Shown here piece by piece: positions 28,362-36,481 of a stretch of DNA of 64,000 nt. Numbering within the stretch: the stretch's first letter is position 1; every line of letters starts with the position of its first letter. The DNA is taken from positions 496,001 through 560,000 of the forward strand of contig CAWIZY010000004.1 of the NCBI GenBank assembly GCA_963840725.1, written 5' to 3'. The position numbers and the translations under genes were made by a program. The stretch comes from CAVWDU01 sp963840725 (GTDB lineage: Bacteria; Pseudomonadota; Gammaproteobacteria; Pseudomonadales; Halieaceae). The notes under the pieces were generated by a model, which saw only the letters and a list, made by a program, of their open reading frames with translations, did not search any database and was not told where the DNA came from.

Positions 28362-29546
28362 ATGATGGCTGATTTCACTGCTGGAAGCGCGACGCTGGTC
28401 ATGAAACGATTTGCAGAAAAACTCTACCGCTATGTTGTCAATCCGCCTGTGGACGAACAGCTGACCCGAGCGCTGGATCAGTCGCACGCCGACCTGCCGA
28501 CCATATGGCTATTTGGTAAAACCGGCGCAGGCAAATCATCGATCGTGCAGAGACTCACCGGTGAATCCCGCGCCGCGATTGGCAATGGCTTCATGCCCTG
28601 CACGCGCCAGTCCGACTATTTCAACTACCCGCCAGAGCAGTCGATAATGCGATTTCTGGATACTCGAGGTCTCGGTGAGGCGGGCTACGACCCGTCCCAG
28701 GACATCGAGTCACTCGGAACCAGCAGCCATGCGATCATGGTTGTGATGCGCATCCGCGACGCAGAGCAAAGCCCGGTTCTGAGCGGACTGGAACACATTC
28801 GTCGCGCCGGGACCGGCATCGCGACCCGGCAACTGATACTGGTGCACACCGGCGGTGATGAATTGCCCCCCGGACGCGACAAAGACCGGGCTATCGACAA
28901 TCACCGGCGCGCGGTAAAAAAAGCCTGGGGCGAGGAGCTTGCCAGTTGCGTGGTCGACTTTGGCTTGAATCCGGATGGGGAGACCCTGGCCGACACCGGA
29001 CAGGATGAACTCGAGGCGATGCTCAGTGAGCGCATACCCGAGTTGCAGCTATGGCTTGTCAAACGCAGCAACCGTGACGCCGAGCGTCAGAACTTCGAAC
29101 GCCTGCGCAATGACGTGCTGTGGTACTCCGGCACGGCGGCTGCCGCCGATAGCCTGCCAATGGTTGGCATGGTCAGTGTGCCGGCGATTCAGGGCAAAAT
29201 GCTGCACAGCCTTGCCGGCAAGTACGATACAGAGTGGGACCGCCGGACCTTTGCGGAATTCACCGCCGCCCTGGGTGGAGGCGCAGCTCTGCGCTACGGG
29301 GCCGGGCTCCTGGGACGTCAGATGGGAAAAATGGTACCGGTCTACGGGCAGGTCATTGGTACCGCAACCGCCGTTGCGACCACTTACGGGAGCACCTACG
29401 CCCTTGGCCGCGCAGCCTGCAGTTATCTTTACTACCGCCAACAGGGCGTTACAGACGTCGCCGCATCGACCAAGTCGCGCTACCGGGAGGCGCTGCTGGA
29501 AGGCATTGCGGTAGGACGGCAACGCTTTATGAAAAATCTCAGTTGA
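28362..29546 (+). CDS. P-loop GTPase with C-terminal DUF697 domain
   Basis: A protein of up to 394 residues; an alternative ATG at 28401 (MKRFAEKLYRYV) may be the true start. The G domain has P-loop GKTGAGKSS, switch region CTRQSDYFNYP, and G3 DTRGLGEAG. The usual NKxD specificity motif is replaced by LVHTGGDE. The C-terminal half has glycine-rich hydrophobic stretches (MVGMVSVPAIQGKML, GKMVPVYGQVIGTATAVATT) typical of DUF697, which associates with membranes. It overlaps the next GTPase gene by four bases. Both are inferred to form a membrane-linked GTPase pair; E. coli YcjX/YcjF is a loose analogy. Confidence 0.82.
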   Translation: MMADFTAGSATLVMKRFAEKLYRYVVNPPVDEQLTRALDQSHADLPTIWLFGKTGAGKSSIVQRLTGESRAAIGNGFMPCTRQSDYFNYPPEQSIMRFLDTRGLGEAGYDPSQDIESLGTSSHAIMVVMRIRDAEQSPVLSGLEHIRRAGTGIATRQLILVHTGGDELPPGRDKDRAIDNHRRAVKKAWGEELASCVVDFGLNPDGETLADTGQDELEAMLSERIPELQLWLVKRSNRDAERQNFERLRNDVLWYSGTAAAADSLPMVGMVSVPAIQGKMLHSLAGKYDTEWDRRTFAEFTAALGGGAALRYGAGLLGRQMGKMVPVYGQVIGTATAVATTYGSTYALGRAACSYLYYRQQGVTDVAASTKSRYREALLEGIAVGRQRFMKNLS

Positions 29547-31120
29547 TTCTCTGGCTGCGTCAGTTGCTGCGCGAGCGCAGCCTCGAATTCTATCTGCTGC
29601 TGGGCCTGCTGTGGTTATTGCCGGCGCTCGCCCTGGCGGGCCTGGGTGTGGTCTATCTGTGGCAACTGGGTTGGCTCTGGTGGTTTGGCATCGCCCTGGT
29701 AGCCCTGGCACTACTGACTACCGCTGCGCGACTGTTGCGCCAGGACAAAAAGGAGCCAGCCGATCCCGCCGAGCATCAAATCGAACCGCTGGCGGAGTGG
29801 TCGGAGCGCGATCGCAGCATTTGGCGTCGGTCGGTAGCGGAGATCGACGCCAGCCAACGGGCACTCACCCCCTGGGAGGCCATTCCCGACGCCATGCTGG
29901 ATCAGGTCAAATTCGTTGCGCGCCAGTACCATCATCGCGAGCTGGAAGCAGAATACGCCTTCACGGTGCCGGAACTACTGCTGATGCTGGAGACCTGGAG
30001 CCGGGAGTACCGCGGCTACATTATTGACCAGCTGCCGCTGGCGCGACAGCTGAAGGTGTCCAGCCTCTTGCGCTTGCGCCGTGGCACCTCACTGGCGGGC
30101 AGCCTCTACCGCCGCACCGCACCGCTGATCACACTGGCCCGCGTGCTGATAGACCCCGGCGCTGCGGTAACGTCCGAGCTGCGCGCCAGGCTCTACGCCG
30201 AACTCGGAGACGGGCTGGGCGGCCACCTCCAGACCAACCTGAAACAAGCGCTGTTTGAACAGGTCACCCAGGTGGCTATCGAGCTTTACAGCGGGCGCCT
30301 CAAGCTCTCCGACACTGAACTCGCGAGCCACCGGGAGCGCCTGGGCGCTCCCGAACAAGTCACCGTACGACCCCTTTCGGTATTGCTGCTCGGCCAGGTC
30401 AATGCCGGCAAGTCCTCTCTTATCAACGCATTGGCCGAGCGCTATGTGACGGAGGTAGACACACTGCCAGCCACGGCAGGCTTCCGCCACGTTCGCTTCA
30501 CTCTCAGTGACGACCTCGAGCTTTTTTTGGTGGACTCGCCGGGCCTGGATGGTAAGGATGAGACAGCGGCCAAGCTGTTACAGCAGGCTGTAAACTCGGA
30601 CTTGATACTGTGGCTGTGCCAGGCTAATCAACCGGCAAAAAATCTGGATCGCGAATTGATAGAGCAGATCAACGGACATTTCGATGCGCACTTGCAACGC
30701 AAACCGCCGCCGGTCGTCTTGGTGACCACACACAACGATCAACTTCCGCCAGTCTCCGACTGGACACCGCCCTATCAGCTGGAACCTGCGGAAAAGCCCA
30801 AGGCCAGGGCGATGGTCGAGGCACTGAACTACAATCGCCAGATACTCGGGCTCGCGGACACAACGGCCATGGTGGCCATCGCGCTGCCACCAGAGGGGCA
30901 GGCCTACCATATCGATACGGTACAGAACCTCCTGCTGGAGCTGAGCCAGGAAGCCAGGGCGGTACAGTTAAACAGGGAACGGCTGGACGCTGCGAGAAGT
31001 GCCTCACTGGTCTCTGCAAGCTTGAAGACCATTCCCGGACTGCTTCGTGTCGGTTCACAGCTGTCGCGCAAGTCATCCAATCAGGCGACGAGGAAAATCA
31101 AGGGCAGCTCCGAACAATAG
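29543..31120 (+). CDS. Membrane-anchored dynamin/Era-like GTPase
   Basis: A protein of about 525 residues. The most economical start is TTG at 29543, overlapping the previous stop (TTGA). Residues 15-65 form a membrane hairpin (YLLLGLLWLLPALALAGLGV and LWWFGIALVALALLTTAARL). A helical segment follows, then a G domain with P-loop LGQVNAGKSSLINAL, switch I Thr in TLPATAGFRH, G3 VDSPGLDGKD and a TTHNDQ specificity motif. It looks like a YfjP/YeeP-type GTPase. Together with the preceding DUF697 GTPase and the following TerB-type gene it forms a compact cluster. The last codons lie inside a 22-bp perfect inverted repeat. Confidence 0.8.
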   Translation: MILWLRQLLRERSLEFYLLLGLLWLLPALALAGLGVVYLWQLGWLWWFGIALVALALLTTAARLLRQDKKEPADPAEHQIEPLAEWSERDRSIWRRSVAEIDASQRALTPWEAIPDAMLDQVKFVARQYHHRELEAEYAFTVPELLLMLETWSREYRGYIIDQLPLARQLKVSSLLRLRRGTSLAGSLYRRTAPLITLARVLIDPGAAVTSELRARLYAELGDGLGGHLQTNLKQALFEQVTQVAIELYSGRLKLSDTELASHRERLGAPEQVTVRPLSVLLLGQVNAGKSSLINALAERYVTEVDTLPATAGFRHVRFTLSDDLELFLVDSPGLDGKDETAAKLLQQAVNSDLILWLCQANQPAKNLDRELIEQINGHFDAHLQRKPPPVVLVTTHNDQLPPVSDWTPPYQLEPAEKPKARAMVEALNYNRQILGLADTTAMVAIALPPEGQAYHIDTVQNLLLELSQEARAVQLNRERLDAARSASLVSASLKTIPGLLRVGSQLSRKSSNQATRKIKGSSEQ

Positions 31121-31154
31121 CGATCCGCTCAGCGCTATTGTTCGGAGCTGCCCT
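31101..31154. repeat. 22-bp perfect inverted repeat across the GTPase stop codon
   Basis: AGGGCAGCTCCGAACAATAGCG at 31101-31122 (shown here split as AGGGCAGCTCC and GAACAATAGCG) is repeated as its exact complement at 31133-31154 around a ten-base loop. The upstream arm contains the TAG stop of the second GTPase. No T run follows on either strand. It may act as a bidirectional, T-less terminator or an mRNA end-stabilising hairpin. Confidence 0.9.
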
Positions 31155-31192
31155 GGACAAAACGCCGGTGCATTATCATAATTTAAGGTCGC

Positions 31193-31236
31193 GCGCTGCG
31201 CCCGCGCTGCGCCCGCGCTGCGCCCGCGCTGCGCCC
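31193..31236. repeat. Four exact 11-bp tandem repeats (GCGCTGCGCCC)
   Basis: Four uninterrupted identical copies of GCGCTGCGCCC lie 60 bases upstream of the TerB/DUF533 gene, just after an AT-rich stretch (CATTATCATAATTTAAGG, 31171-31188) that could hold its promoter. Copy-number change here would alter the 5' untranslated region. Confidence 0.9.
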
Positions 31237-31296
31237 ATTGCCAGCCACGATATCGTCGGCTGGTCCACGCACAAACTGACACAGAGGCATACGATC

Positions 31297-31971
31297 ATGT
31301 TTGACCCAAAGGCGATCCTGGATCAATTCCTCGGGACCTCCGTTCCCGGTACCGAGGGCACTGTGCAAGAGGGCGCAGACCGACTCAGTGGTCTGGTGAA
31401 ATCGAATCCACTGGCCAGTGGTGTAATCGCCGCTGCGCTTCTTGGCACCGAATCCGGACGTGATATTTCCGGATCCGCGCTCAAGGTCGGCGGTCTGGCA
31501 GCCATCGCTGGCCTGGGCTACACCGCCTACAAGTCGTGGCAGGAAGCTGAAAGTGGCAGCGAGCTGCAAGCACCTCCCCCGGGGAGCGGGTTCGCCCTCG
31601 ACGACCCGGGCAATCATGACGAATTCATCCTCGCTCTGGCGCGGGCGATGATCGCCGCTGCCCGAGCAGATGGCCACATTGATGAGCAGGAACGGCACCT
31701 CATCAGCCAGCGGTTGCAAGGGGCTGGCATTGACGGGGAAGCCGAGGCTTTTATCTCCGCTGAGTTATCACGTCCTGTCGACCTGGACGGTATCGTCGCC
31801 TCGGCGAGTTCGGAAAGCCAGAAAGTTGAACTGTATACCGCCTCGAGACTCACTATCGACCCGGCCACGCGCGCTGAACGGGGCTATCTGGACATGCTCG
31901 CGGGGCGCCTGAACCTGCCAGATGCACTGGTCGACCAGATCGACGCTACTGTATCCGGTGCCAGACGCTGA
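31297..31971 (+). CDS. TerB-like DUF533 protein
   Basis: A 224-residue protein starting MFDPKAILDQFLGT with an AGAGG ribosome site. It has a glycine/alanine-rich hydrophobic middle (VGGLAAIAGLGYTAYKSWQ) and a C-terminal TerB-like helical domain whose signature is AAARADGHIDEQER near residue 125. This is the DUF533/YebE layout, an inner-membrane associated protein of unknown function; the TerB fold binds metal in tellurite-resistance relatives. It follows the twin GTPase genes and may act with them. The longer ORF upstream is only repeat sequence read in frame. Confidence 0.85.
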   Translation: MFDPKAILDQFLGTSVPGTEGTVQEGADRLSGLVKSNPLASGVIAAALLGTESGRDISGSALKVGGLAAIAGLGYTAYKSWQEAESGSELQAPPPGSGFALDDPGNHDEFILALARAMIAAARADGHIDEQERHLISQRLQGAGIDGEAEAFISAELSRPVDLDGIVASASSESQKVELYTASRLTIDPATRAERGYLDMLAGRLNLPDALVDQIDATVSGARR

Positions 31972-32062
31972 TTGTCCGCTAAATGCGTTTGCGCCGGATC
32001 GGGTTCGCAATCCGCAGCGAACGCGCTACCCTTAGGTCAGGTTCATTGATCTGGAGCTAGCC

Positions 32063-33085
32063 GTGACCAGAGCATCGCGCTACCTTGCCTTGCTGGTTTT
32101 TTCCCTGACCGTCTTCGGCGGGCATAAGAGCCTTGCTGAGACCAAACAGACAACACCGACCCAAGCGGCCGTACTCATTACCGGCGCCAGCACCGGCATC
32201 GGTCGCCACGCAACCGAAAAACTCGCCGCCAATGGCTATTTTGTCTACGCAGGTGCGCGCAAGGCCAGTGATTTGAAGGCGCTGAATGCCATCGAAAATG
32301 TTCAGGCGGTTCGCCTCGACGTTACGGTGCAGGAAGACATTGATGCGGCGCTTGCCACCATCAATGATGCGGGACGCGGGCTGTGGGGTCTGGTCAACAA
32401 TGCCGGGGTCAACCTTATTGCCCCGCTGATCGAAGCAGATGACGCGGACCTGGCGTTCCTCTTCGATGTTAATGTCTACGGGGTGTTTCGGGTGACCCGG
32501 GCATTCGCTCCGCTGATCATCGAGTCGGGAGGGCGTATCGTCAACATCAGCTCCATCTCTGGCATCCTCTCAGGCGGTCTGCCCGGCTATGGCATGTACT
32601 CTATGAGTAAGCATGCGGTGGAAGCCTACACCGATCAGCTCGCCTTCGAATTGTCCGGGCTGGGTGTCGGGGTCAGCGGCATCGAGCCGGGCAGTTTCGC
32701 CTCCGAGATTGGCCGATCGCGCTGCAAACGGATGCTGGCAGACAACGCCAAAACAAGCTATCGCTATTACGCAGACGTCATGAAAACTTATCTGGACCAG
32801 TGCCGGGAGAGCCTTGCCGGCAAGGGAACCCGCAGCGGACCGCCGCCGGACAAAGTCACGGATGCAATCGAACACGCGCTGTTCAGCGAGCAACCGAAAG
32901 AGCACTATCTGGTGGTGCCGGATCAGTTTCAAGCCATGATCACCGTCGGTAAAAGCTTCGAGGAACTGCTGCATCTCAATCAGGACCAGCCGCACAGTTA
33001 TACGCGGGCCCAACTCATCGAAATCATGGATGAAGAATGGGCCATTCTCAAGGGTGAGAAAAAGCGCGACTGGGGCGTAGACTGA
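32063..33085 (+). CDS. Short-chain dehydrogenase with N-terminal signal peptide
   Basis: A 340-residue protein. The GTG start has GGAG seven bases upstream. Residues 1-26 (SRYLALLVFSLTVFGGHKSLA) look like a cleavable signal, followed by a full SDR domain: TGASTGIGRH, NNAGVN, SISGI and YSMSKHAVEAY, with the downstream GVSGIEPGSFAS region. An NAD(P)-dependent enzyme outside the cytoplasm would lack cofactor, so the N-terminus might instead be a membrane anchor. Substrate unknown. It is followed 31 bases later by a DUF805 gene on the same strand. Confidence 0.85.
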   Translation: MTRASRYLALLVFSLTVFGGHKSLAETKQTTPTQAAVLITGASTGIGRHATEKLAANGYFVYAGARKASDLKALNAIENVQAVRLDVTVQEDIDAALATINDAGRGLWGLVNNAGVNLIAPLIEADDADLAFLFDVNVYGVFRVTRAFAPLIIESGGRIVNISSISGILSGGLPGYGMYSMSKHAVEAYTDQLAFELSGLGVGVSGIEPGSFASEIGRSRCKRMLADNAKTSYRYYADVMKTYLDQCRESLAGKGTRSGPPPDKVTDAIEHALFSEQPKEHYLVVPDQFQAMITVGKSFEELLHLNQDQPHSYTRAQLIEIMDEEWAILKGEKKRDWGVD

Positions 33086-33116
33086 CGGATAGCGCCATGG
33101 CGCACAGGATGGACCT

Positions 33117-33551
33117 ATGGTCAGCTTCAATGAAGCTATAAAACTCTTTTTCAGCCGTTATACCGACTTTCGCGGACGCTCCAGTCGTTCGGAGTACTGG
33201 TGGCCCTACCTGATGCATCTGGGGGTCACATTGACTCTGGGCGCAGCGGCCTACCTCAGCGGTATAGATCTGGAGACTGAAGAAGTGTCCACTACCGCGG
33301 CCATTTTTCTCACCCTGCTGATGCTCTACATGCTGGCCGTATTCATCCCCAGTGTGGCTGTGCTGGTGCGTCGCCTGCACGATATTGACAAGAGCGGCTG
33401 GTTGGCGCTGGCGATCATGGTCACAGGGCTGATACCCGCAATTGGGATTCTGGCGACCATTGCCCAGACGGTGGTCGGTTGTTTGCCGGGAACGCCGGGT
33501 AGCAATCGCTACGGAGAACAACCGGGCGTTACCATAACGGGGGAACCCTGA
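33117..33551 (+). CDS. DUF805 inner-membrane protein
   Basis: A 144-residue protein with three or four membrane helices. The opening NEAIKLFFSRYTDFRGRSSR and EYWW followed by RRLHDIDKSGWLAL are the conserved elements of the DUF805 family, whose function is unknown. An AGGA ribosome site lies upstream. It sits between the exported SDR and an esterase, probably in one transcription unit. Confidence 0.88.
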   Translation: MVSFNEAIKLFFSRYTDFRGRSSRSEYWWPYLMHLGVTLTLGAAAYLSGIDLETEEVSTTAAIFLTLLMLYMLAVFIPSVAVLVRRLHDIDKSGWLALAIMVTGLIPAIGILATIAQTVVGCLPGTPGSNRYGEQPGVTITGEP

Positions 33552-33555
33552 ACCC

Positions 33556-34476
33556 GTGTTCGATGGGGACCTCTCCCATGACACTGTGCGGCGAGGCCGG
33601 CCCTGCCGGTTACAAAGGCCCGCGCCATTCACAGGGCTGACCCGATGCTTGACCGGCCTGCTGCTCATGGCCGTAATAGCATCCTCCAGAGCGGAAAGTC
33701 TGCATTATCCGACGGTGGCAGCGGACGTCAGTTTTGCCGCGGTCCTGGCGCTCCCCGCTGGCAGCCCTGCCGCGCGCTTCCATTACGGAGACTCACCCAG
33801 CCAGTTCGTTGAACTGTGGCTGCCAGCGGGGCGCAGCGGTGACGCGCCGGTGGTGATCTTTATCCACGGCGGATGCTGGCTCAGCGAATACAGTATTGAT
33901 CACAGCCACCCATTGGCGACTGCACTGACCCAGCAAGGATATGCAGTCTGGAACATTGAATACCGCCGCAGCGGCGAGCCGGGTGGTGGCTTTCCCGGGA
34001 GTCTCGATGATATCCGCGCGGCCATTGCCTTACTGAGTCGGTCGCCACCGGCTGGCGTCGACAGTACCCGGACGGCAGTCGCCGGGCACTCGGCGGGCGG
34101 CCATCTGGCGCTGCTTGCGTCCGATGATCTGCCGGTCATCGGCCTCGCTCCCATCATTGACATAGCGGCCTATGCCCGGGGTGACGATAGCTGCAACGAG
34201 GCGGCCGTCCAATTCATGGGAGCAAAACCGGCCGAGCAATCACAGGCGTATCGGGCGGCTACACCGATTGTAGAACCTCGCGACACCGTGCTCATGGGCA
34301 GTCTCGACACCATCGTCCCGGCACAAGCACAATACCTGCCCACGGGTCGCGCGCACTGGTCGGCGGTGGGCCATTTCGACTGGATTCACCCCGGAACAAC
34401 TGCCTGGACGGAATGGCTGGACGCCCTGCAGCAAACGCTGCCCGGCGCAAACCTCAAAACTCCGGACCCACCGTAA
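33556..34476 (+). CDS. Exported alpha/beta-hydrolase (esterase or lipase-like)
   Basis: A protein of up to 306 residues. The start is uncertain: GTG at 33556 includes a signal-like segment (CLTGLLLMAVIASSRAES). The hydrolase fold has the oxyanion motif HGGCWLSEY and nucleophile GHSAGGH, with a likely acid in GSLDTIVP and catalytic His in VGHFDWIHP, so the triad is complete. This is the carboxylesterase / kynurenine-formamidase-like group. Its 3' end overlaps the convergent tamA by 23 bases. Substrate unknown. Confidence 0.82.
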   Translation: MFDGDLSHDTVRRGRPCRLQRPAPFTGLTRCLTGLLLMAVIASSRAESLHYPTVAADVSFAAVLALPAGSPAARFHYGDSPSQFVELWLPAGRSGDAPVVIFIHGGCWLSEYSIDHSHPLATALTQQGYAVWNIEYRRSGEPGGGFPGSLDDIRAAIALLSRSPPAGVDSTRTAVAGHSAGGHLALLASDDLPVIGLAPIIDIAAYARGDDSCNEAAVQFMGAKPAEQSQAYRAATPIVEPRDTVLMGSLDTIVPAQAQYLPTGRAHWSAVGHFDWIHPGTTAWTEWLDALQQTLPGANLKTPDPP

Positions 34477-36481
34477 TGTAAATCTGAAACGAATCGTCCG
34501 CATCGTCGAGTGGAAACCCCAAATCGATGCGGGCAAGGCCCACCGGGGAACGCCAACGCAGCCCCAGACCCACCCCGACCTTGGGGTCAATGTCATCAAA
34601 ATCGTTGAATGCGTTGCCTGCATCCACAAACAACGCGGCGCCCCAATCAGGCAAAAAACTGTGTTCGTACTCGATGCTGCCAATCAGCTGGTGCTTGCCA
34701 CCGGTGAGCGTATCTGCCGGGAACAGGGTCTCAAACCCGTAGCCGCGGACACTGCGTCCACCACCGGCGCGGAACTCGTAGTATTCCGGTAGTTGATTGA
34801 AGTTCACGCTCAGCACGGTGCGGCTCTCGGCCTCCGAATAACCGAGAGCACCACGCAACAGCAACCTGCCCCGCTCCCCCATCGGCCGAATGTGCCAGCT
34901 TGACAGCCGGGCCTGCCAAAAGTCGATATTGGAACCCAGTGCTTCGCTGGAACCCACCAGCGAAAAATTCAGATAGTCCCCGCTGCGAATAAAAATACGG
35001 TCATCGCTGCGACGCAAGCTCAGCCGGTAACCCGGTACCAGGGCCTCGAACTCTGGCGCCAGAGTTGCATAAGCCTCCGGCCCGATGCGATTAATAATAA
35101 AGTCCTGGGACTCACGAGGCAGGTTGCCAAAGAGCACCTCGAACACATCGTAGGTTTCCGTTACACCGCTCAGCCCAATCACCTGATCCAGGTTAAACCC
35201 ACCCCAGTGCCTGCGCGGCGCATACCAAAGGGCCGAGAGTAAATTGGTGGCAATACGCGTCTCCCCGCCCTGATCGAGATCCACATCATCAAAGGACAGA
35301 TCTTTGCTCTCGTGGCGCGCCACCAGTTCGATGCGGCTGCGCTCAAGTGGCTGCAGCGGGATAACGTAATTGAGGTTGCCGGCCAGCCGGTTGCGCTCCT
35401 GCACGCTGGTGCCCCCGAGCGTAAAGCGTTGCCCCCGCGCACCCACATGCCGGCGCGTCCAGTCCAGCTGCACCCCCAGCCCGGTATCAGTACCCCACCC
35501 CAACCGCCCGCGGTACCGGTTGGACTTGTAGGGCTGTAGTCGTATGCGCAGCGCAATGGCAGGAGGATCATCTCCGGTGGGTGGCATACGCTGAATATCC
35601 ACCTCCTCAAAATGACCACTACGGCTCAGCACTGCACGCTGGCGAGACAAGGCCTCTTCACTAAAAGGCGCACCTGGCTCAAGCACCAGATAGCGTGCCA
35701 GATAATCGGTATCAAATCGCTCCTGGTCAATGCTGACCGCACCGAAGACGTATTGTGGCCCGCTATCGATCTGGAGGTAAATGGCACCACTGTATGCAGC
35801 GAGATCAACTTCAACCCGATGCCGCTGATAGCGGGCATCGAGGTAACCATGAGCTCTCACTGCTTCTATCAAACTCTGCTTGGCCGCCTCGTAACGCCGG
35901 TGGTCCAGCGAGGGGTCATGGCGCAATGGCAACTCTTGCGCCAGCAGCAGCAGCGCCGGGTCTTCCGCTCCCGAACCCAAAATCTCCACCTTTACATTGG
36001 CAATGGGCAGCTGCGTGCCCGGATCAATGTCGTAGCGGGCACGCCAGACCCCCCCGACAAAAGGCGGCGGTTGCAAGTCCGTCTCAAGCGCTGGGCGATA
36101 GTAGCCAAATGGCTCCAGAGCGGATGCAATCTCGGCGTCGGCCCGCGCGTGTAGCTCTCGAATTGCAGCGGCGCTCAGCCCGGGTCGCCCGCGTTGCTTT
36201 TCGATGCTCAGCGACGCGCGTACATTGGCCAGCAAATCACCATCGATCCCACTGATCTGCGACTCTATCTGCTCATCAGCGGCAGGCGCTGGGGCCGCTG
36301 CTGTCAGGCACAGCAAGGACACAATTCCAAAACAGCTCAAGAGGCTCACAAGCCGCCTGCCACCGCAATAAGAAACCGCCCGGGTGCCAGGCCGCGAGGC
36401 GCGGTGCATAAACTGCCGACTCAGGCCTGTCCGATACTGCCCCGCCGAGGGTCTGATATTCATGGACAGTTTAGCGTTCAT
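34454..36481 (-). CDS. tamA: Translocation and assembly module TamA
   Basis: A BamA/Omp85-family outer-membrane protein of about 675 residues. After a signal-like segment (LVSLLSCFGIVSLLCLTAAA) come POTRA domains to about residue 290, and then a 16-strand barrel with the conserved GGGRSVRGYGFE motif and a final SFQIYITVGPEF ending in Phe. With TamB it moves or inserts outer-membrane proteins and phospholipids. The start is uncertain: ATG at 36481 overlaps the tamB stop (ATGAACGCTAA), suggesting coupling, while ATG at 36409 gives a more normal signal length. Here tamA follows tamB, opposite to the E. coli order. Confidence 0.9.
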   Translation of the reverse strand: MNAKLSMNIRPSAGQYRTGLSRQFMHRASRPGTRAVSYCGGRRLVSLLSCFGIVSLLCLTAAAPAPAADEQIESQISGIDGDLLANVRASLSIEKQRGRPGLSAAAIRELHARADAEIASALEPFGYYRPALETDLQPPPFVGGVWRARYDIDPGTQLPIANVKVEILGSGAEDPALLLLAQELPLRHDPSLDHRRYEAAKQSLIEAVRAHGYLDARYQRHRVEVDLAAYSGAIYLQIDSGPQYVFGAVSIDQERFDTDYLARYLVLEPGAPFSEEALSRQRAVLSRSGHFEEVDIQRMPPTGDDPPAIALRIRLQPYKSNRYRGRLGWGTDTGLGVQLDWTRRHVGARGQRFTLGGTSVQERNRLAGNLNYVIPLQPLERSRIELVARHESKDLSFDDVDLDQGGETRIATNLLSALWYAPRRHWGGFNLDQVIGLSGVTETYDVFEVLFGNLPRESQDFIINRIGPEAYATLAPEFEALVPGYRLSLRRSDDRIFIRSGDYLNFSLVGSSEALGSNIDFWQARLSSWHIRPMGERGRLLLRGALGYSEAESRTVLSVNFNQLPEYYEFRAGGGRSVRGYGFETLFPADTLTGGKHQLIGSIEYEHSFLPDWGAALFVDAGNAFNDFDDIDPKVGVGLGLRWRSPVGLARIDLGFPLDDADDSFQIYITVGPEF

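Noticed and set aside
31193..31236. Possible CRISPR-like repeats
   Set aside because: Eleven-base units abut without spacers.
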